This document shows, in pieces, positions 8,656-16,309 of a stretch of DNA of 64,000 nucleotides. How positions within the stretch are numbered: position 1 is the stretch's first letter; every line of letters starts with the position of its first letter. The translations under genes were made by a program, and so were the position numbers. The stretch is from Pedococcus aerophilus (GTDB lineage Bacteria; Actinomycetota; Actinomycetes; Actinomycetales; Dermatophilaceae): positions 222,261 through 286,260 of the forward strand of contig NZ_BAAARN010000004.1 of the NCBI RefSeq assembly GCF_039532215.1. The letters are read 5' to 3'. Under the pieces are notes generated by a model, which was not told where the DNA came from, did not search any database, and was given only the letters and a program-made list of their open reading frames with translations.

Positions 8656-9597
8656 GTGACCGGGCCTCTGGTCGTCGCCGTCGTCGGGCCCACGGCGACC
8701 GGCAAGTCCGACCTCGGACTCGACCTCGCCGAGGCGCTCGGTGGCGAGGTCGTCAACGCCGACGCCAGCCAGCTCTACCGGGGCATGGACATCGGCACGG
8801 CCAAGCTGGCACCCGTGAAACGCCGCGGCATACCCCACCACCAGCTGGACGTGCTCGAGGTGACGGACGAGGCGTCCGTCGCCGCGTACCAGTCCGCGTC
8901 GAGGGCCGACCTCCATGCCATCCAGGGGCGAGGGCTGCACCCCGTCGTCGTCGGGGGCTCGGGCCTGTACGTCCGGGCGGCCCTGGACGTTCTCGACATC
9001 CCTCCCACGGACCCGCAGCTGCGGGCCCGCCTGGAGGCGGAGGCCGAGGAGCTCGGCGCCGCCGCGATGGCCGAGCGCCTGCGCGCCCTGGACCCCGTGG
9101 CGATGGAGCGTATGCAGCCCAACAACGTCCGCCGCATCGTGCGGGCCCTCGAGGTGGTGGAGCTCACGGGGCGACCGTTCTCCGCGTCGATGCCGACCCG
9201 GGAGTTCGTCCAGCCCACCGTGGTCCTCGGGCTCAGGGTGGCGCGTGCCGAGCTCGACGAGCGGATCGTCGAGCGGGTCGACCGCATGTGGGAGCAGGGG
9301 CTGCTCGACGAGGTCCGCACCCTCGACGGCCTCGGCCTGCGCCGCGGTCGCACGGCGTCCCGAGCCCTGGGCTACGCGCAGGCGCTGGCCGAGCTCGACG
9401 GCCGGCTCGACGGCCGGCAAGCGCGCGAAGAGACCGTCGCCCTGACCCGCCGCTTCGCCCGGCGGCAGGAGTCGTGGTTCGGCCCGGACCACCGCATCCA
9501 CTGGCTCGACGCCGGTGCCGAGCACCGCGGCGACCTCACGGCGCGGGCACTGGCGACGGTCCGGGCAGCCATCAGGGACAATGACGACCATGGCTGA
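8656..9597 (+). CDS. miaA: tRNA dimethylallyltransferase MiaA
   Basis: A 313-aa enzyme with P-loop GPTATGKS at about residues 11-18, DASQLYRGMDIGTAK following it, and the VVVGGSGLY motif. It transfers dimethylallyl from DMAPP to A37 of tRNA. The start is GTG 8656. The 3' end overlaps the start of dapF by 8-17 nt. Codon 57 or so (GGC ATA CCC) uses the very rare Ile codon ATA as part of a CGGCATAC octamer. Confidence 0.95.
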   Translation: MTGPLVVAVVGPTATGKSDLGLDLAEALGGEVVNADASQLYRGMDIGTAKLAPVKRRGIPHHQLDVLEVTDEASVAAYQSASRADLHAIQGRGLHPVVVGGSGLYVRAALDVLDIPPTDPQLRARLEAEAEELGAAAMAERLRALDPVAMERMQPNNVRRIVRALEVVELTGRPFSASMPTREFVQPTVVLGLRVARAELDERIVERVDRMWEQGLLDEVRTLDGLGLRRGRTASRALGYAQALAELDGRLDGRQAREETVALTRRFARRQESWFGPDHRIHWLDAGAEHRGDLTARALATVRAAIRDNDDHG

Positions 9598-10453
9598 CCA
9601 GACCCCCTTCACCAAGGGCCACGGGACCGAGAACGACTTCGTCCTGGTGCCCGACCTCGAGGGGGACCGTCCGCTGTCCTCGGAGCAGGCTGCCCGGCTC
9701 GCCGACCGCCACTCCGGGATCGGCGGTGACGGTGTCATCCGGGTCGTCCCCACTGCGTTCGCCACCGAGCCCGAGGTCCTGCAGCAGGCGAGCACGGCGC
9801 GGTGGTTCATGGACTACCGCAACGCCGACGGCAGCACGGCGGAGATGTGTGGCAACGGCACCCGGGTGTTCGCGGCCTACCTGCGCCGCGAGGGCCTCGA
9901 GACCGCCAACGAGTTCGCCATCGCGACCCGAGCGGGCGTGAAGGTCGTGCGGTTCGAGGGCCCCGACCTCATCGCGGTGAACCTCGGCGCGTGGCGCCTC
10001 GCCCAGCCGCACATCGCCGACGCCGAGGGTTTCGACGCACTCGTGCACCTCGACGGCCACGAGCCGTTGTCGGCCCTCACCCTCGACCTCGGCAACCCGC
10101 ACACCGTCGTCGCCCTGCCGGAGACGGTGGACCTCGAGACCCTCGACCTGCACCGGCTGCCCGTGGTCAACCCCGAGCCGGAGCACGGCACCAACGTCGA
10201 GTTCGTCCGGCCGATGGGGGCCGGTCACATCCGGATGCGCGTGCGTGAGCGCGGCGTCGGCGAGACCCGTTCGTGCGGGACCGGCGCCGCGGCTGCTGCG
10301 CTGGCGACCCGGTTCTGGGCAGGGGACCGCGGCGACTCCTGGACGGTCGACGTCCCCGGCGGGCGGCTCCGCGTCCGCATGCTCGCGGACCAGCAGGTCG
10401 AGCTCGCCGGCCCAGCCGTGCTGGTGGCCGACGGCACGACCTCGCTCGTCTAG
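9581..10453 (+). CDS. dapF: Diaminopimelate epimerase
   Basis: A 290-aa DapF. The two catalytic cysteines are in MCGNGTR and SCGTGAA, each closing one half of the pseudosymmetric barrel. It converts LL- to meso-diaminopimelate for lysine and peptidoglycan. The start is ATG 9581, with AGGG 4-7 nt upstream; ATG 9590 is equally possible (287 aa). Either overlaps miaA. The miaA-dapF-hflX neighbourhood is conserved in actinobacteria; here a gamma-glutamyltransferase and an RsmC-like gene are inserted before hflX. Confidence 0.95.
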   Translation: MTTMADQTPFTKGHGTENDFVLVPDLEGDRPLSSEQAARLADRHSGIGGDGVIRVVPTAFATEPEVLQQASTARWFMDYRNADGSTAEMCGNGTRVFAAYLRREGLETANEFAIATRAGVKVVRFEGPDLIAVNLGAWRLAQPHIADAEGFDALVHLDGHEPLSALTLDLGNPHTVVALPETVDLETLDLHRLPVVNPEPEHGTNVEFVRPMGAGHIRMRVRERGVGETRSCGTGAAAAALATRFWAGDRGDSWTVDVPGGRLRVRMLADQQVELAGPAVLVADGTTSLV

Positions 10454-10537
10454 GCCGCCCCACCCATCTGCGCCGCGCACGCCTGCGGGCTGCGCCGCGG
10501 CACCGAAGGTCGACGTGCGCTGTCCGTAATGTCGCAA

Positions 10538-10549
10538 TACGGTCTGGGA
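10538..10549 (+). promoter_or_regulatory. Leaderless-type -10 (TACGGT) deciding the ggt start
   Basis: TACGGT at 10538-10543 plus 6 nt leads to ATG 10550. This supports ATG 10550 over the upstream in-frame ATG 10529, which would lie in front of the promoter. Confidence 0.5.
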
Positions 10550-12430
10550 ATGACCCTCGCCGCACCGCGCCTGCTCCTGTCCTGCGTGACGGCTGCCTCG
10601 CTCGCCGCAGCCGTCGCCCTTCCTGCCACCGCTGCGGGTGGTGGAGGCGGTGACGGCGACCGAACGGGGCGCGCCGCTGCGCCGGGTCAGGCCGGCCGTC
10701 ATCCCGGTGGGCACGGCAAGGACCTGCCCAAGGTCCCGGTGATGCGCGGCTCCGGCGGTGCCGTGTCGTCGGTCGACCAGCAGGCCAGCCAGGTCGGCAT
10801 CGATGTCCTGCGGGCCGGGGGCAACGCCGCCGACGCCGCGGTGGCGACGGCTGCCGCGCTCGGAGCCGTGGAGCCCTACACCTCGGGCATCGGCGGTGGC
10901 GGCTTCTTCGTCCACTACGACGCGAAGACCGGCCGCGTCTCCACCATCGACGGGCGCGAGACCGCGCCGAAGTCGTTCACGGACAAGGCTTTCCTGAACC
11001 CCGACGGCACCCCGGTGAACTTCGACAAGGCGGTCAACTCCGGCCTGTCGGTCGGCGCCCCGGGCACGCCGGCGACCTGGGCCGCCGCCGTCGACCGGTT
11101 CGGCACCCGTCGTCTCGGGGACCTGCTCAAGCCGGCCGAGCGGCTGGCCCGCGAGGGCATCGTCGTCGACCAGAGCTTCCACGACCTGACGGCCGAGAAC
11201 GAGAAGCGTTTCGCGATGTTCCCCGAAACGGCCCGCGTGTTCCTGCGCGACGGGAAGGCGCCGGCCGTCGGCACCCGGTGGAACAACCCCGACATCGCCC
11301 GCGCCTACCGCGAGGTCCGCACCCACGGCATCGCGTCCCTCTACGGCGGGAAGCTGGGCCGTGCGGTCGTCGCCGAGGCGTCCGACCCGCACACGGCACC
11401 GGGCGTCGAGGTGCCCCGGGGCCAGCTGACGCTCGGCGACCTGCGGGCGTACGACGTCGTGCACCGCAAGCCGACGCACACGACGTACCGCGGACTCGAC
11501 GTCTACGGCATGCCGGTCCCCAGCTCGGGTGGCATCGCCGTCGGGGAGATCCTCAACCTGCTCGAGTCCTACGACCGGCGCACGGGCACATCGCTCTCCG
11601 AGGTCAGCAACGCGGAGTACCTGCACCGCTTCAGCGAGGCGTCCGCCACGGCCTTCGCCGACCGCAACCGCTACGTCGGTGACGTCAGCGGCGTCCCGAC
11701 GAACGAGCTGCTCTCGCAAGGCTTCGCGAACGAGCGTTCCTGCCTCTTCGACGCGGACAAGGCCCAGCCGCGCCCCATCCCGTTCGGCCAGCCCGACGGC
11801 GACTACAGCGCCTGTGGCACGGCGAAGAAGACGACCGGCCTGCCCAACGACGGTCGGTCGACCACCAGCCTGTCGGTCGCCGACAGGTGGGGGAACGTCG
11901 TCGCCTACACCCTGACCATCGAGCAGTACGGCGGCTCGGGCATCACCGTCCCCGGCTACGGCTTCCTGCTCAACAACGAGCTCACCGACTTCAACTTCGC
12001 GCCGGTGCAGCCCGGCGTCCCGGACCCGAACCTCCCCGGACCCGGCAAGCGGCCGCGCTCGTCGATGAGCCCGACGATCATCCTCGAGGACGGCACGCCG
12101 ATCCTCAGCGTCGGCAGTCCCGGTGGCGCGACGATCATCACGACGGTCGCCCAGGTCATCACCGAGCACCTCGACAGGGACCTGGCCCTCGTCGACGCGA
12201 TCGCCGCCCCCCGGCTGTCGTCCCGCAACGGCACCGAGGACGCCGAGCCTGCCCTGCTGGGCTCTGCCGACGGCAGCGCCCTCAAGGCTCTCGGTCACCA
12301 GCTGAGGGAGTCCGCCGTCATCGGCAACGCGGCGGCCATCCGGATCAACGGCCGCGACGACTTCGAGGCGGCCGCCGAGACCACGCGTCGCAGCGGCGGA
12401 TCGGCGATGGTGGTGCACCCGGCCCGTTGA
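10550..12430 (+). CDS. ggt: Gamma-glutamyltransferase, secreted
   Basis: A 626-aa Ntn-hydrolase precursor. An N-terminal signal peptide (MTLAAPRLLLSCVTAA then an Ala-rich core ending near ATA) is followed by a Gly-rich linker and the large-subunit motif GGNAADAAVATAAALG. The small subunit would begin at the nucleophile Thr in STTSLSVAD; the family usually has TTH at this point, so the His is replaced by Ser. PGGATIITTV near the C terminus is also typical. It hydrolyses or transfers gamma-glutamyl groups from glutathione-like substrates outside the cell and is cleaved autocatalytically. It is convergent with the following methyltransferase, 8 nt apart. Confidence 0.9.
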   Translation: MTLAAPRLLLSCVTAASLAAAVALPATAAGGGGGDGDRTGRAAAPGQAGRHPGGHGKDLPKVPVMRGSGGAVSSVDQQASQVGIDVLRAGGNAADAAVATAAALGAVEPYTSGIGGGGFFVHYDAKTGRVSTIDGRETAPKSFTDKAFLNPDGTPVNFDKAVNSGLSVGAPGTPATWAAAVDRFGTRRLGDLLKPAERLAREGIVVDQSFHDLTAENEKRFAMFPETARVFLRDGKAPAVGTRWNNPDIARAYREVRTHGIASLYGGKLGRAVVAEASDPHTAPGVEVPRGQLTLGDLRAYDVVHRKPTHTTYRGLDVYGMPVPSSGGIAVGEILNLLESYDRRTGTSLSEVSNAEYLHRFSEASATAFADRNRYVGDVSGVPTNELLSQGFANERSCLFDADKAQPRPIPFGQPDGDYSACGTAKKTTGLPNDGRSTTSLSVADRWGNVVAYTLTIEQYGGSGITVPGYGFLLNNELTDFNFAPVQPGVPDPNLPGPGKRPRSSMSPTIILEDGTPILSVGSPGGATIITTVAQVITEHLDRDLALVDAIAAPRLSSRNGTEDAEPALLGSADGSALKALGHQLRESAVIGNAAAIRINGRDDFEAAAETTRRSGGSAMVVHPAR

Positions 12431-12438
12431 CCGGCGGG

Positions 12439-13056
12439 TCAGGCGGTGCGGCGGACCTCGAGGACCCGGAAGCCCTTGTCCGACGCGTACCGCTCCACGG
12501 CATACGCCTCGCCGGGGAGCTGGCCGACGAGCCACTTCTGCAGCGAGTCCGAGCCGAGATTCTTCTGGACCACGAGGTAGGCCGCGCCACCCACGGCGAG
12601 GCGGGGGAGCCAGGTCAGGAGCATGTCGTGCAGCACCGCCTTGCCCACCCGGATCGGGGGGTTGGACCAGATAGCGGCGAACTCGACGTCCGCCGGCACG
12701 TCCTCGGGACGGCACGCGTGCACCGCGGTGAGGCCGAGGGAGGCCGCGGTCGTGCGGAGGAGGTCCAGCGCGCGCTCGTTGACGTCCACGGCATACACGG
12801 TGGCCTCCGGGGAGCGCAGCGCGAGGGTGAGGCTGATCGGGCCCCAGCCGCAGCCGAGGTCGAGGAGGGCGCCCGAGGTCGGCGGCGCCGGGGCCTCGCG
12901 CAGCAGCACGGCGGTGCCCTTGTCGATGCCGTCGGGGCTGAAGATGCCGGCCGCGGTGCGCACGGTGACCTCGCGCCCGGCAAGCTCCACGGAGGTGGAG
13001 CGCTGCTGCGCCGCGCTGACCGGTTCGGCGGTGAAGTAGTGGTCGTGGTCGCTCAT
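12439..13056 (-). CDS. RsmC/RlmG-like SAM-dependent methyltransferase
   Basis: A 205-aa single MTS domain. The SAM-binding glycine loop is LLDLGCGWGPI, the acidic residue of motif II is in AVDVNERAL, and the catalytic motif IWSNPPIR is the NPPh/y tetrapeptide of exocyclic-amine methyltransferases. In actinobacteria such single-domain proteins are annotated as RsmC-like (16S m2G1207) enzymes, although the pseudo-domain of enterobacterial RsmC is missing. The conserved VQKNLG and DKGFRVLEV at the C terminus fit. It is transcribed away from hflX. Confidence 0.85.
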   Translation of the reverse strand: MSDHDHYFTAEPVSAAQQRSTSVELAGREVTVRTAAGIFSPDGIDKGTAVLLREAPAPPTSGALLDLGCGWGPISLTLALRSPEATVYAVDVNERALDLLRTTAASLGLTAVHACRPEDVPADVEFAAIWSNPPIRVGKAVLHDMLLTWLPRLAVGGAAYLVVQKNLGSDSLQKWLVGQLPGEAYAVERYASDKGFRVLEVRRTA

Positions 13057-13070
13057 CGGGGTCAACGCTA
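13057..13070 (-). promoter_or_regulatory. Leaderless-type -10 (TAGCGT) for the RsmC-like gene
   Basis: On the minus strand TAGCGT (13070-13065) ends 8 nt before the ATG at 13056. Confidence 0.45.
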
Positions 13071-13140
13071 GGGCCACCCGAGGGGCGAGGACATAAACGG
13101 GTCGCCGCTTCCGTTGTATCAGTGAGATCCTGAGGGAGAT

Positions 13141-14589
13141 ATGACACCACGCTCTGACATCTTTGACTTCCGCGCCGAAGCACTCGCCGACGACGACACC
13201 CTCGTCCACGGCGAGGAGCACGGCTTCGACGGCGACCAGTACGACCGAGAGGACCGCGCGGCCCTGCGCCGCGTGGCCGGGCTGTCCACCGAGCTCGAGG
13301 ACGTCACCGAGGTCGAGTACCGCCAGCTGCGCCTCGAGCGCGTCGTCCTCGCCGCCGTGTGGACCGAGGGGTCCGCCGACGACGCCGACAACTCGCTCCG
13401 CGAGCTCGCGGCCCTGGCCGAGACCGCCGGCTCCACCGTGCTCGCGGGGCTGGTCCAGCGCCGGGCGAAGCCCGACACCGGCACCTACCTGGGTTCGGGC
13501 AAGGCCATCGAGCTGCGCGACATCGTCATCGCCGAGGGCGCTGACACCGTCATCTGCGACACCGAGCTCACGCCGTCCCAGCGCCGCGCGCTCGAGGACG
13601 TCGTCAAGGTCAAGGTCATCGACCGCACCGCACTGATCCTCGACATCTTCGCCCAGCACGCGAAGTCCAAGGAGGGCAAGGCGCAGGTGGAGCTGGCCCA
13701 GCTCCAGTACCTCCTGCCGCGCCTGCGTGGTTGGGGTGAGTCGATGTCCCGCCAGGCCGGTGGCCAGGCAGCCGGCGGCCAGGGCATGGGTTCGCGTGGT
13801 CCGGGTGAGACGAAGATCGAGCTCGACCGTCGCCGGATCAACACGCGGATGGCCAAGCTGCGCCGCGAGATCAAGGAGATGAAGACCAGCCGCGACACCC
13901 GCCGCCTCAGCCGCAAGGCCCACGAGGTGCCCAGCGTCGCGATCGCCGGCTACACCAACGCCGGCAAGTCCTCGCTGCTCAACCGCCTCACCGGCGCCGG
14001 CGTCCTCGTCGAGAACCAGCTGTTCGCCACCCTCGACCCGACCGTGCGTCGCGCCGAGACCGAGGACGGCCGTCTCTACACGCTCGCCGACACCGTGGGC
14101 TTCGTCCGCCAGCTGCCGACGCAGCTCGTCGAGGCCTTCCGCTCGACGCTCGAAGAGGTGGCCGACGCCGACCTGCTGCTGCACGTCGTCGACGGTTCGC
14201 ACCCCGACCCCGAGGGCCAGATCAGCGCCGTGCGCGCAGTTCTGGCCGATGTCGACGCCGCGGACGTCAAGGAGGTCATCGTCGTCAACAAGGCCGATGC
14301 CGCCGACCCCGAGGTGATCGACCGGATCCGCCGCCACGAGAAGCACTGCATCGTCGTGTCGGCCCGCACCGGTGCCGGGCTCGCCGAGCTGCGCGCCCTC
14401 ATCGCGGACGAGCTGCCCCGGCCCGACATCGACGTCGAGGTGCTGCTGCCCTACGACCGAGGTGACCTCGTCAGCCGCCTGCACGAGGAGGCCGAGGTGC
14501 TCTCCAGCGAGCACACCGAGCGGGGCACGCACGTCAAGGCGCGGGTGCACCCCGAGCTCGCGTCCGAGCTCGCCGACTTCGCTGCCTAG
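13141..14589 (+). CDS. hflX: Ribosome-associated GTPase HflX
   Basis: A 482-aa HflX. The N-terminal domain carries DTGTYLGSGKAIEL, the family signature. A helical linker (RRRINTRMAKLRREIKEMK) precedes the G domain with G1 GYTNAGKSS, G3 DTVGF, and G4 NKAD. HflX splits stalled or hibernating ribosomes during stress. The ATG 13141 has a good Shine-Dalgarno (GAGGGAG) and a TATCAG-like hexamer 25 nt further upstream. The Gly/Ala-rich insert near residues 205-220 (GGQAAGGQGMGSRGPGE) is common in actinobacterial members. Confidence 0.95.
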   Translation: MTPRSDIFDFRAEALADDDTLVHGEEHGFDGDQYDREDRAALRRVAGLSTELEDVTEVEYRQLRLERVVLAAVWTEGSADDADNSLRELAALAETAGSTVLAGLVQRRAKPDTGTYLGSGKAIELRDIVIAEGADTVICDTELTPSQRRALEDVVKVKVIDRTALILDIFAQHAKSKEGKAQVELAQLQYLLPRLRGWGESMSRQAGGQAAGGQGMGSRGPGETKIELDRRRINTRMAKLRREIKEMKTSRDTRRLSRKAHEVPSVAIAGYTNAGKSSLLNRLTGAGVLVENQLFATLDPTVRRAETEDGRLYTLADTVGFVRQLPTQLVEAFRSTLEEVADADLLLHVVDGSHPDPEGQISAVRAVLADVDAADVKEVIVVNKADAADPEVIDRIRRHEKHCIVVSARTGAGLAELRALIADELPRPDIDVEVLLPYDRGDLVSRLHEEAEVLSSEHTERGTHVKARVHPELASELADFAA

Positions 14590-14601
14590 GAGCAACCTCG
14601 T

Positions 14602-15486
14602 ATGCCGCCTGCTCCCGTTGGTCCGGCCGAGTCAGCCGGTCCCCGCACGACCGGGGTGACCGGGGTGACCGGTGCCCTCGGTGGTGCGGTCACCCGGCTG
14701 CTCCTCGAGCAGACCGCCCCGGCCGACCGGATGGTGCTCCTGGCTCGGCGCCCCGAGGCGGCGCCCTCCGTTCCCAGCGCCGACGTGCGGAAGGTCGACT
14801 ACGCCGACACCCCGGGGGTCCGCGAGGCCCTGGCCGGCATCGACACGCTCCTCATGGTGTCGGCGTCCGAGGACGTCGACCGTCGCGGTCAGCACCTGGC
14901 CTTCGTCGCGGCTGCCGCTGCTGCGGGCGTTCGTCACGTCGTCTACACGTCGTTCCAGGGCGCGGCCGCCGACTGCACCTTCACGCTCGGGCGCGACCAC
15001 TTCGCGACCGAGGAGGCGATCCGGGCCTCGGGCATGGAGCACACCTTCCTGCGCGACAGCTTCTACGCCGACTTCCTGCCCCTGATGGCCACCGACGGAG
15101 CGATCCGTGGACCCGCGGGTGACGGCCGGGTCGCGGCCGTCGCGCGTGACGACGTCGCAGCAGCCGCTGCCGCTGTCCTCATCGACCCGAGCCGGCACGT
15201 CGGGGCGACGTACGACCTCACCGGACCTGAGGCCCTGACCCTCGCCGAGGCAGCCCAGGTCGTCACCGAGGTGACCGGCCGACCGACGACCTACGTCGAC
15301 GAGTCGCTGCCCGAGGCCTACGCCTCACGGGCGTCGTACGGTGCTCCCGACTGGCAGGTCGAGGCGTGGGTGTCGACCTACACCGCCATCGCGCGCGGCG
15401 AGGTGGCCGCCGTGAGCGACAGCGTCGAGCGTCTCACCGGCCGCCCGGCCACGAGCCTGCGCGAGCTCCTCATGCGCAGCAGCTGA
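14602..15486 (+). CDS. NmrA-like NAD(P)-binding reductase (YtfG/azoreductase type)
   Basis: A 294-aa atypical short-chain dehydrogenase. The Rossmann glycine motif is VTGALGGAV near residue 25, VYTSFQGA marks strand 5, and the central HTFLRDSFYADFLP is typical of NmrA/QOR2-like NAD(P)H quinone reductases such as YtfG. There is no classic YxxxK pair, as expected for NmrA members. The start ATG 14602 lies inside a GTATGCCG octamer, 12 nt after the hflX stop. A leader of about 18 residues precedes the Rossmann core, so an internal GTG is possible. Confidence 0.8.
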   Translation: MPPAPVGPAESAGPRTTGVTGVTGALGGAVTRLLLEQTAPADRMVLLARRPEAAPSVPSADVRKVDYADTPGVREALAGIDTLLMVSASEDVDRRGQHLAFVAAAAAAGVRHVVYTSFQGAAADCTFTLGRDHFATEEAIRASGMEHTFLRDSFYADFLPLMATDGAIRGPAGDGRVAAVARDDVAAAAAAVLIDPSRHVGATYDLTGPEALTLAEAAQVVTEVTGRPTTYVDESLPEAYASRASYGAPDWQVEAWVSTYTAIARGEVAAVSDSVERLTGRPATSLRELLMRSS

Positions 15487-15524
15487 TCCGCGACGGCTGG
15501 CCCCCGTCCGGGACGTTGCGGCCG

Positions 15525-16259
15525 TCAGAGCAGCCGGTAGACCGACACGTGCGAGCGGGAGTCGGCGGTGAACGCGGACCTGTCCCAGTCGGCATACCGA
15601 GCCTCGAGTCCGAACCCCGCGAGGCGTCCCATGAGGTCGAGCTCGGCCGGCCACACATAGCGGTGCGGGCTGATCGCGTGGGTGGCCTCGCGGCCCCGGT
15701 CGTACCGGAAGTGGTGCGAGGTGACGCGCTGATCGAGCACGTCGTAGTCGTCGAGGCCGACGTAGCCGGGCCGGCTCGAGAAGACCGCGGCCGGTGCGCC
15801 GGGCGGGAGCTGGCGCAGCTGGGGCACCCAGAGCTCGATGACGAACGCGCCGCCGGGGGACAGGTGGCGGGCGGCGTTGCGGAAGCACTCGACCTGGGCG
15901 TCCTGGGTGAGCAGGTTCGAGATGGTGTTGAAGACGAGGTAGACGAGGGAGAACTCGCCCTCCACCCTCGTCGTGGCCATGTCACCGATGGTCACTGGGA
16001 TCGCTTGCGTACCAACGCGTTCGTACAGCTTGCCGACCATCGGCTCCGACAGCTCGATCCCCGTCACCGCGACGCCATGCTCCGCGAGCGGTATGGCGAC
16101 GCGGCCGGTCCCGATGGCCAGCTCGAGGGCTGAGCCGTCCCCGGCGAGCCCGGCGAGCAGGTCGACGGTCGGTCGCAGGACCTCGTCGGACCACATCCCC
16201 TCGCCGGGGGTGTCGTAGAGGTCGGCGGCGGTCTGGTCCCAGATCTCGTCAGGCTGCAC
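15525..16259 (-). CDS. Class I SAM-dependent methyltransferase, small-molecule type
   Basis: A 244-aa methyltransferase with motif I LELAIGTGRVAIPLAE, motif II VTGIELSEPMV, and the post-I motif SLVYLVFNTISNL. It resembles Methyltransf_25/11 enzymes that act on small metabolites; the acceptor is unknown. The GTG at 16259 is the likely start, 50 nt downstream of the helicase stop on the same strand. The gene is convergent with the NmrA-type reductase (38 nt gap). Confidence 0.8.
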   Translation of the reverse strand: MQPDEIWDQTAADLYDTPGEGMWSDEVLRPTVDLLAGLAGDGSALELAIGTGRVAIPLAEHGVAVTGIELSEPMVGKLYERVGTQAIPVTIGDMATTRVEGEFSLVYLVFNTISNLLTQDAQVECFRNAARHLSPGGAFVIELWVPQLRQLPPGAPAAVFSSRPGYVGLDDYDVLDQRVTSHHFRYDRGREATHAISPHRYVWPAELDLMGRLAGFGLEARYADWDRSAFTADSRSHVSVYRLL

Positions 16260-16309
16260 GTCCTCGACCCTGCCCGAGCCGGGTCCACCCGTCCACCGGG
16301 TTTCGGGCG

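Noticed and set aside
9572-13183. Very long open frames on the minus strand opposite dapF, ggt and others
   Set aside because: They mirror third-position GC bias of the plus-strand genes, have low-complexity Arg/Gly/Pro composition and no recognisable domain. They are shadows of real genes.
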